Source: Clostridia bacterium (lineage in GTDB: Bacteria > Bacillota > Clostridia > Oscillospirales > UBA644). Taken from it: 12,093 nucleotides of DNA. Both the position numbers and the translations under genes were made by a program. Below are positions 7,913 through 12,093 of this stretch, piece by piece. The DNA lies in the NCBI GenBank assembly GCA_017424085.1, contig JAFPBP010000169.1:1-12093 (forward strand). The letters are read 5' to 3'. A model generated the notes under the pieces. It had not been told where the DNA came from, ran no database searches, and saw nothing but the letters and a program-made list of their open reading frames with translations. Numbering within the stretch: position 1 is the stretch's first letter; each line of letters opens with the position of its first letter.

Positions 7913-8335
7913 TCAAAACATGTTAAACGTGCGATCGCGGTTCTCGGTATGATAAACCTCACGCCAATCCAGATCACCCCGTCCCAAAGCGCAGACCAGA
8001 ACCTCAGCGGTTGCAATATTGGTGGCGCAAGGAACGTGATGCATGTCACAAAGGCGGAGAAGGGTCTCCTCCGCATCGTCCAGCTGTGCCTGCGAGGGAT
8101 CGCGGAAAAAGAGCAGCAGATCGATCTCATCGTAAGCCACGCGGGACGAAATCTGCTCCGCACCGCCTCTGCCCTCCAGAAAACGGTGAACGTTCAGACC
8201 TGTGGTATCGGAAACGACCTTACCCGTGGTGGCGGTAGCACAGATGCTGTGCTTCGCCAGGATGCCGCTGTAGGCGATGCAGAACTGAACCATCAGTTCT
8301 TTTTTCTTGTCGTGTGCAAGAAGGGCAATATTCAT
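7913..8335 (-). CDS. mgsA: Methylglyoxal synthase-like protein, catalytic residues apparently lost
   Basis: A 140-residue single-domain protein of the methylglyoxal synthase (MGS) fold. The family converts dihydroxyacetone phosphate to methylglyoxal and phosphate. The N-terminus matches B. subtilis MgsA well: IALLAHDKKKELMVQF (H8, D9, K12), phosphate-loop ATATTGK at 33-39, GLNVHRF near 46-52, LLFFRDP at 74-80 and ATNIATAEVLV at 104-114. However, the GPxGGDQQ motif holding the catalytic Asp (Asp71 in E. coli) reads GRGGAEQ (55-61), one residue shorter with Ala or Glu at that position. The DPxxAxPHxPD segment (His98 and Asp101 in E. coli) reads DPSQAQLDDAEE, without His. The fold and phosphate loop seem kept while the catalytic set is not, so the protein may sense or bind a phosphorylated ligand. 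Ribosome binding site GGAGGT (8344-8349) lies 8 nt from the ATG. It follows the MinD-like gene by 42 bp. mgsA beside the mre/min genes is a known clostridial arrangement. Confidence 0.85.
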   Translation of the reverse strand: MNIALLAHDKKKELMVQFCIAYSGILAKHSICATATTGKVVSDTTGLNVHRFLEGRGGAEQISSRVAYDEIDLLLFFRDPSQAQLDDAEETLLRLCDMHHVPCATNIATAEVLVCALGRGDLDWREVYHTENRDRTFNMF

Positions 8336-8361
8336 GTAGAAATACCTCCGTATGGGAATTC

Positions 8362-8395
8362 AAAAAAAACTCTCGGATCAGGAAAAACGATCCAA
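8362..8395 (-). terminator. Possible attenuator between MinD-like and MGS-like genes
   Basis: On the minus strand TTGGATC (8389-8395) can pair with GATCCGA (8373-8379) around a 9-nt loop; one pair is G-U. The hairpin is followed after GAG by eight T residues (8362-8369). It overlaps the last codons and stop of the MinD-like gene. The stem is modest and the 3-nt gap before the U-tract is longer than ideal, so partial termination is the most that can be proposed. Confidence 0.35.
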
Positions 8396-9124
8396 ATCAA
8401 CGTCCTCACCGTTGAGACGGCGGGCAATATTCAGAAACGCTTTTCGGCTTCGGGCGCGGGGCATATCCAGAACCAAACGGTCGGAATTGCCCGCACAGAT
8501 CACGCTCACGTCCTCGGGAATCAGCCCGATGAGCTGGACCGCCGTGGTATCGATGATATCGTCGATATCGGGGGCGCGGCTCTTTCGGATCAGCTGAGGA
8601 CGGACGCGGTTGACGATGAGACGGATCCTTTCCGCACCTTTGCGGTAAAGATGCTCCGCCGCACGCTCCGCATCGGACACGGCGGTCCGATCGGGGGTGG
8701 TCACAAGGACCGTTGCATATCGGGGGCAGGACAGAACCTCCAACGCAGGACCAATGCCGGCAGGACAATCCACCAGCACGTAATCGTAACGCTCCCGACA
8801 GGCTTCCACCTGCTCCCGCAGGAAACGAAGCAGAACGGTGATCGACGCTTCCCTGCGAAGGGGAGCAAAAACGGCGGTTACGTTGGGATGATCGGGAACG
8901 GGAATCGCAGCATCCGAAAAGGAGCAGCGACCGAAATACAGATCCTGAAGGTCATACACGTGCAGATCCCGCATCCCGAAGGCGATATCAAGATTCGCCA
9001 GATCCAGATCCGCATCAAAGACCAGAACCCGTTTGTCCTTGGGGAACGCCGCGGCAAGGTTGGATGCGACGGTGGTTTTGCCCACGCCGCCCTTTCCGGA
9101 CGCAATCAAAAAGACTCTTCCCAT
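8378..9124 (-). CDS. minD: MinD-family ATPase lacking the membrane-targeting helix
   Basis: A 248-residue ParA/MinD-type ATPase. The deviant Walker A is GKGGVGKTT (K11 signature lysine, K16), followed by DADLDLANLDIAFG at 37-50 and switch II VDCPAGIG at 118-125. The C-terminal half is MinD-like rather than FlhG- or ParA-like: IVNRVRPQLIRK at 170-181, IGLIPEDVSVI at 199-209 and FLNIARRLNGEDV at 230-242. Canonical MinD continues for roughly 15-25 more residues into an amphipathic membrane-targeting helix (KKGFLKRLFGG in E. coli). Here the protein stops at DLDRFS, and no shifted frame downstream restores a helix. The ATG at 9124 is chosen because AAGGAG (9132-9137) lies 7 nt upstream; the longer in-frame start at 9181 would overlap the promoter. 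No minC or minE is nearby, so a classic Min oscillator or inhibitor role is doubtful. Confidence 0.9.
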   Translation of the reverse strand: MGRVFLIASGKGGVGKTTVASNLAAAFPKDKRVLVFDADLDLANLDIAFGMRDLHVYDLQDLYFGRCSFSDAAIPVPDHPNVTAVFAPLRREASITVLLRFLREQVEACRERYDYVLVDCPAGIGPALEVLSCPRYATVLVTTPDRTAVSDAERAAEHLYRKGAERIRLIVNRVRPQLIRKSRAPDIDDIIDTTAVQLIGLIPEDVSVICAGNSDRLVLDMPRARSRKAFLNIARRLNGEDVDLDRFS

Positions 9125-9164
9125 AGACCTTCTCCTTCCCGAGAAAATTTCCGCTTGATGATAT

Positions 9165-9200
9165 ATTATATATATTAACATATTTAATCAATAAAATCAA
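9165..9200 (-). promoter_or_regulatory. Sigma-A-type promoter for the MinD-like gene
   Basis: On the minus strand TTGATT (9195-9200) is followed after exactly 17 bp by TAATAT (9172-9177), with TG one base upstream forming an extended -10 (TGTTAATAT). A second overlapping pair, TTGATT (9186-9191) and a perfect TATAAT (9165-9170), has a 15-bp spacer. Either would give a short leader of about 35-45 nt before the ATG at 9124. It is the best promoter seen in the window and lies just after a terminator. Confidence 0.75.
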
Positions 9201-9230
9201 GACTCCGACAGAAAAAAGGAAGCGATCAAA

Positions 9231-9273
9231 GAACAATTTTGAAAAAATATAAAAAAAACGCCAAGGATTGTTC
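9231..9273. repeat. Inverted repeat GAACAAT / ATTGTTC between terminator and promoter
   Basis: Seven-base arms GAACAAT (9231-9237) and ATTGTTC (9267-9273) are separated by 29 bp of A-rich sequence, upstream of the MinD-like promoter. They could be operator half-sites or chance in AT-rich DNA. The rest of the 9125-9335 gap holds only the terminator, promoter and ribosome binding site described separately. Confidence 0.3.
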
Positions 9274-9314
9274 AAAAAAAACGGTCCGCACGGACAAGAG
9301 TCCGTACAGACCGT
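9274..9314 (-). terminator. Intrinsic terminator after the PBP2 gene
   Basis: Minus-strand stem with outer arms ACGGTC (9281-9286) and GACCGT (9309-9314), inner arms ACGGAC (9290-9295) and GTCCGT (9300-9305), a small internal loop between them and a 4-nt apical loop. A run of seven to eight T follows on the minus strand (9274-9281). It starts about 20 bp after the PBP2 stop at 9336, so it should end the mreC-mreD-PBP2 transcript. Confidence 0.88.
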
Positions 9315-9335
9315 ACGAATCAAAATCGGATTTCG

Positions 9336-11342
9336 TCAAGGAAGAAGGCTGTTGTTATCCCAAATCGAATCAAAGGAATCCTGATGGGAGAAGTAATAGG
9401 ACAGCACGTCCTTGACCACCTGAGCCGTATAGGGTTGAGCCGCGCGTCCCGCATGCTCGATAACCACGGCAAACGCGATCTTGGGATTCTCTGCGGGAGC
9501 ATAACCGATAAAGAGCGCTGCGGCATACCCCGGAGGGGTCTCTGCGGTTCCCGATTTTCCCGCAACCTGAACGATATCGTAATCAACGAAGGGGCGGGAT
9601 GCGGTCCCCGTGGAATCGTTGACGACCATGAACATTCCGCTCTTGACCAGAGACAGCGTCTTGGAAGAGATCGGAATGGACTCTGCAACGGTGGGATGGT
9701 ATTCGACGGTCTCCCCCGTATCGCGGTTGATGATGGAGCGGATGAGGCGGGGCTGCATGCGAACCCCGTCGTTTGCGACGGTGGCGGCAAGGCAGGCAAG
9801 CTGAAGAGGCGTTACGGCGTTATCGGTCTGCCCGATGGCGGCAAGAAGGGTCTCACCGCTCTGCCAAAGCTGCCCCAGAGACTCTCTTCGGGATTTGCTG
9901 GCAACGGTACCTGCGATTTCCCCCGCAAGCTCGATCCCCGAACGGGCACCGAATCCGAACTTATGAGCATACTCGGCAAGCTTGTCGCTCCCCAGCTGAC
10001 GTCCCACGTCGTAGAAGAAGCAGTTGCAGGATTTCGCAAGAGCACTCTCCACGTTGACCACACCGTGCGCTCTGGTATTGCTGCAGGTGGGCTGGTAGGT
10101 ATCGTAGAAGGTGTAGGTTCCGGTACAGCGGTAGGTGGTCTTTTCGGTGATGACCCCCTCCTCCAGCCCAGCAATGGCGGTGACCACCTTCCAGGTGGAG
10201 CCGGGAGGGAAGGCACCCGAAATGGCACGGTTCATATAGGGAGATTCCTCAGATTTGGAAAGCTCCGCATAGTCCTGATAAAACGTAGAAAGATTGTAAT
10301 CGGGGAACGATGCCAGCGAGAGGATCTCCCCCGTTTTCACGTCGATAAACACGGCGGCGGCGGAGGTGGCGGCACCCTTGCCCAGATTTTCCCGATTGGC
10401 GGCAACCGATGCGGCAAGGGAATCCTCGGTGATCTCCTGCATGTTTTTGTCGATGGTGAGGATCACGTCCGACCCGAAGACGGCGCTTTGTCCGCTCAGC
10501 TGAGAGGTGATGGCGCCCGCCGTATTGACCTCGATATAGCGGTATCCGTCCTTCCCCCGCAGGTAATCCTCGCAGATCTTCTCAATGCCGTCCTTGCCGA
10601 GAGTGTCGGTCAGAGAATACCCCTGAGACTTGCGGATCTCGTATTCGGAGGCAGAGATGGGACCTACGTAGCCCAAAATGTGAGAAGCAAAGTTTTCTTC
10701 CGCATAAACACGGTTGTAATCCGAGGAGATCTCAACGCCGACCAGGGAGTCACTGCGCTCCCGAAGGGCGGTGATCACGTCAAGGGAGACGTCGGAGGCA
10801 AAGGAATACACGGTGGGCGATCCGCTGCGATACATGGTAAAGCGAACGCCGATGATGGCGCGGGCAAGATCGGAGGAATACTCCTCAAGATCGTAATATC
10901 GGATCAAAGCGGCAATGACCTCCTCTGCGGTGGAGGAGGGATCTACCTTGCGGGCAGTGAGAAAGTTCCGCAGATCGTTGGACATGGTCTGCGCGGTATA
11001 AATATAAGGCTCTGCCGCAGAGATGGGAAGAGAATCGTTATAAGACTGACCGTAGGAGCGAAAGACCTCGATCATAGAGCGAAGGGTCTCGTTCACGCTC
11101 TTGCACAGGGTCAGATTCAGATCCACGCACAAAACCGTTTCGTTCCGCACCAGAGGGCGGCAATAACGGTCCAAGATCTCCCCTCGGGCAGATTCCTCGG
11201 TCTGCTTGGTGACCACGCGGGCAAGGGACTGCAGACGGTAGGACTCTCCGTCCATCAGCTGAAGGCGGACCAACCGCAAAACAAAAAAGCCGAACACGAC
11301 GGTGAGCATCACAAACAGAATAAAAACGCGACTTTTCTTCAA
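9336..11342 (-). CDS. mrdA: Penicillin-binding protein 2 (class B transpeptidase)
   Basis: A D,D-transpeptidase that cross-links peptidoglycan during cell elongation with MreB/C/D and RodA. The 668 residues comprise a short cytoplasmic tail, one transmembrane anchor (about 5-24), the class B dimerisation or pedestal domain (RGEILDRYCRPL near 53-64, SDYNRVYAEENFASHILGYVG within 207-227) and the transpeptidase domain. The active-site motifs are intact: SxxK as S382-T-W-K385, SxN as S438-C-N440 and KSG at 596-598 (GKSGTAETPPG). There are no PASTA repeats, so PBP2 fits better than SpoVD or PBP2x types. The start is TTG at 11342, seven nt after AAGGAGG (11350-11356), and the encoded MKKSR then the anchor support it. 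It follows mreD by 12 bp, with the mreD stop overlapping the ribosome binding site. A strong terminator follows. Confidence 0.96.
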   Translation of the reverse strand: MKKSRVFILFVMLTVVFGFFVLRLVRLQLMDGESYRLQSLARVVTKQTEESARGEILDRYCRPLVRNETVLCVDLNLTLCKSVNETLRSMIEVFRSYGQSYNDSLPISAAEPYIYTAQTMSNDLRNFLTARKVDPSSTAEEVIAALIRYYDLEEYSSDLARAIIGVRFTMYRSGSPTVYSFASDVSLDVITALRERSDSLVGVEISSDYNRVYAEENFASHILGYVGPISASEYEIRKSQGYSLTDTLGKDGIEKICEDYLRGKDGYRYIEVNTAGAITSQLSGQSAVFGSDVILTIDKNMQEITEDSLAASVAANRENLGKGAATSAAAVFIDVKTGEILSLASFPDYNLSTFYQDYAELSKSEESPYMNRAISGAFPPGSTWKVVTAIAGLEEGVITEKTTYRCTGTYTFYDTYQPTCSNTRAHGVVNVESALAKSCNCFFYDVGRQLGSDKLAEYAHKFGFGARSGIELAGEIAGTVASKSRRESLGQLWQSGETLLAAIGQTDNAVTPLQLACLAATVANDGVRMQPRLIRSIINRDTGETVEYHPTVAESIPISSKTLSLVKSGMFMVVNDSTGTASRPFVDYDIVQVAGKSGTAETPPGYAAALFIGYAPAENPKIAFAVVIEHAGRAAQPYTAQVVKDVLSYYFSHQDSFDSIWDNNSLLP

Positions 11343-11349
11343 AAGAGAA

Positions 11350-11356
11350 CCTCCTT
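11350..11356 (-). promoter_or_regulatory. Ribosome binding site fixing the TTG start of PBP2
   Basis: AAGGAGG on the minus strand, 7 nt upstream of TTG at 11342. It overlaps the mreD TAA stop (11355-11357), which suggests coupling. It is strong enough to justify a non-ATG start. Confidence 0.8.
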
Positions 11357-11870
11357 ATCGCAGACGGCGGCGGGTAGGATAAGCCTCCCGCTCCCGATAC
11401 AGGAGAACAAACAAAACGTAGAGAATGAGAATGACGGGCAGGCTCATGACCAGACGGGGAAGGAACACGTACTGCATCGCCGCAGACAGGGATATGGGAG
11501 AGCTGAGGGTGGCAATGACGTAAGAAAACAGCTCGTTCAATCCCACGCAGAGCAACGCCGTCAGAGTGCAGGAAAAGATGTTACGGGACAGGATCTTTTC
11601 GGTCAGAAACGCCACGAGATATCCCGTAATCAGATAGATCGCCCCGTGAAGCCCGAAAACCCCTGCGGTCATGGCATCGGCAAACAGACCCGAGCAGAGT
11701 CCGTACAAGGATGCCGCCTTCTCTCCCGAAAACATGGCGCACAGCACCACGGCACACAGGAGATAAGGGGGATTGCAATGCCACCACAAGGGTCCCGTGC
11801 AATGCTCCACCAATCCCAGAAGCAGGAACAGAATTCCAATCAGGACCCAGCGCAAAATCAACTTTTTCAT
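11355..11870 (-). CDS. mreD: Rod shape-determining protein MreD
   Basis: A small integral membrane protein (171 residues) of the elongasome, which links MreC, MreB and the wall synthases. About five or six hydrophobic segments span residues 4-22, 33-48, 50-70, 74-92, 98-120 and 138-160. The segment with GLCSGLFADAMTAGVFGLHG (near 57-76) matches the conserved G-x-x-x-D-x-x-x-G-x-x-G pattern of MreD. The protein ends in a basic tail (YPTRRRLR). The length is normal. The ATG overlaps the mreC stop by 4 bp (ATGA) and PBP2 follows after 12 bp, so the three are one translation-coupled unit. Sequence similarity in this family is low, and part of the call rests on position. Confidence 0.92.
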   Translation of the reverse strand: MKKLILRWVLIGILFLLLGLVEHCTGPLWWHCNPPYLLCAVVLCAMFSGEKAASLYGLCSGLFADAMTAGVFGLHGAIYLITGYLVAFLTEKILSRNIFSCTLTALLCVGLNELFSYVIATLSSPISLSAAMQYVFLPRLVMSLPVILILYVLFVLLYREREAYPTRRRLR

Positions 11871-12093
11871 GGAGCATCCTCAGCAAAATCGGTGATGATG
11901 AGAACCTCCTTCAGCGAGTCAAACTCTACGGCGGGAGTCAGGACCGCGTTGAGAGACAAGCCGTTATCCTCGTAGAAAAGATCGGTCACGGTACCCAGGA
12001 GCAGTCCCTTGGGATACACACCGCCCAAGCCCGACGTATAGACCCGATCCCCGCGATTGACGGCAGAATCCTTATCCAGATAGCGGATCAGGC
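11867..12093 (-). CDS. mreC: Rod shape-determining protein MreC (partial, C-terminus only)
   Basis: The last 74 codons of an open frame running off the right edge; the N-terminal anchor and coiled coil lie outside the window. The visible part has the C-terminal beta-barrel signature of MreC: VNRGDRVYTSGLGGVYPKGLLLGTV, then a strand ending LKEVLII close to the C-terminus. MreC is a periplasm-side scaffold that binds PBP2 and activates elongation. The stop overlaps the mreD start (ATGA). mreB is expected just beyond the right edge. Confidence 0.92.
   Translation of the reverse strand, partial: LIRYLDKDSAVNRGDRVYTSGLGGVYPKGLLLGTVTDLFYEDNGLSLNAVLTPAVEFDSLKEVLIITDFAEDAP

Noticed and set aside
9125..9181. 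Longer N-terminus of the MinD-like protein starting at 9181
   Set aside because: The extra 19 residues would overlap the promoter -10 element, lack a ribosome binding site and are not MinD-like, whereas the ATG at 9124 has AAGGAG at 7 nt and starts just before the Walker A strand.
9015..9323. 102-codon minus-strand frame spanning the gap and the start of the MinD-like gene
   Set aside because: It runs through the terminator and promoter, and its second half is an out-of-frame reading of the MinD-like gene.
9384..11975. 863-codon open frame on the plus strand opposite PBP2 and mreD
   Set aside because: It is antisense to well-supported genes with intact active-site motifs, has no ribosome binding site or recognisable domain, and results from scarce TTA/CTA/TCA codons in the real genes.

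Overview
The window reads as chromosomal DNA from an anaerobic Firmicute, most likely a Clostridia or Oscillospirales-type gut bacterium. This is inferred from the mreC-mreD-PBP2 / minD / methylglyoxal-synthase / hisS-aspS gene order, strong AGGAGG-type ribosome binding sites, moderately high GC with AT-rich promoters, and Firmicute-like proteins. Every supported gene is on the minus strand, so transcription runs from high to low coordinates. Both end genes are cut by the window: MreC lacks its N-terminus, and the DUF4340-like protein lacks its C-terminus.

Region A (12093-9336) is the cell-elongation block: the end of mreC, mreD and a class B penicillin-binding protein 2. The genes overlap or nearly touch. 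The block ends in a strong intrinsic terminator at 9274-9314. Region B (9200-7913) starts with a good sigma-A-type promoter at 9165-9200. It holds a MinD-family ATPase without the usual C-terminal membrane-targeting helix, then a small methylglyoxal-synthase-fold protein in which the catalytic Asp/His positions look lost. In the usual clostridial arrangement this place carries minC-minD-minE-rodA-mgsA. Here minC, minE and rodA are absent and the two survivors have lost key features, which makes this the most unusual part of the window.

Region C (7853-4738) holds hisS and aspS, the standard Firmicute tRNA-synthetase pair, with no recognisable T-box leader in front of hisS. Region D (4713 to the left edge) is a four-gene cassette: ABC ATPase, ABC-2 permease, GldG-like auxiliary protein and DUF4340-like protein. 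Three of its junctions are tightly coupled (two ATGA overlaps, and one stop codon overlapping the next ribosome binding site). It resembles the Gld-type ABC system known from Bacteroidota gliding, but sits in a presumably non-gliding organism, so its substrate is unknown.

There is no mobile element, CRISPR array, rRNA or tRNA gene. The longest non-coding stretch is about 210 bp (9125-9335). Many long open frames exist on the plus strand, but they are antisense shadows of the real genes.
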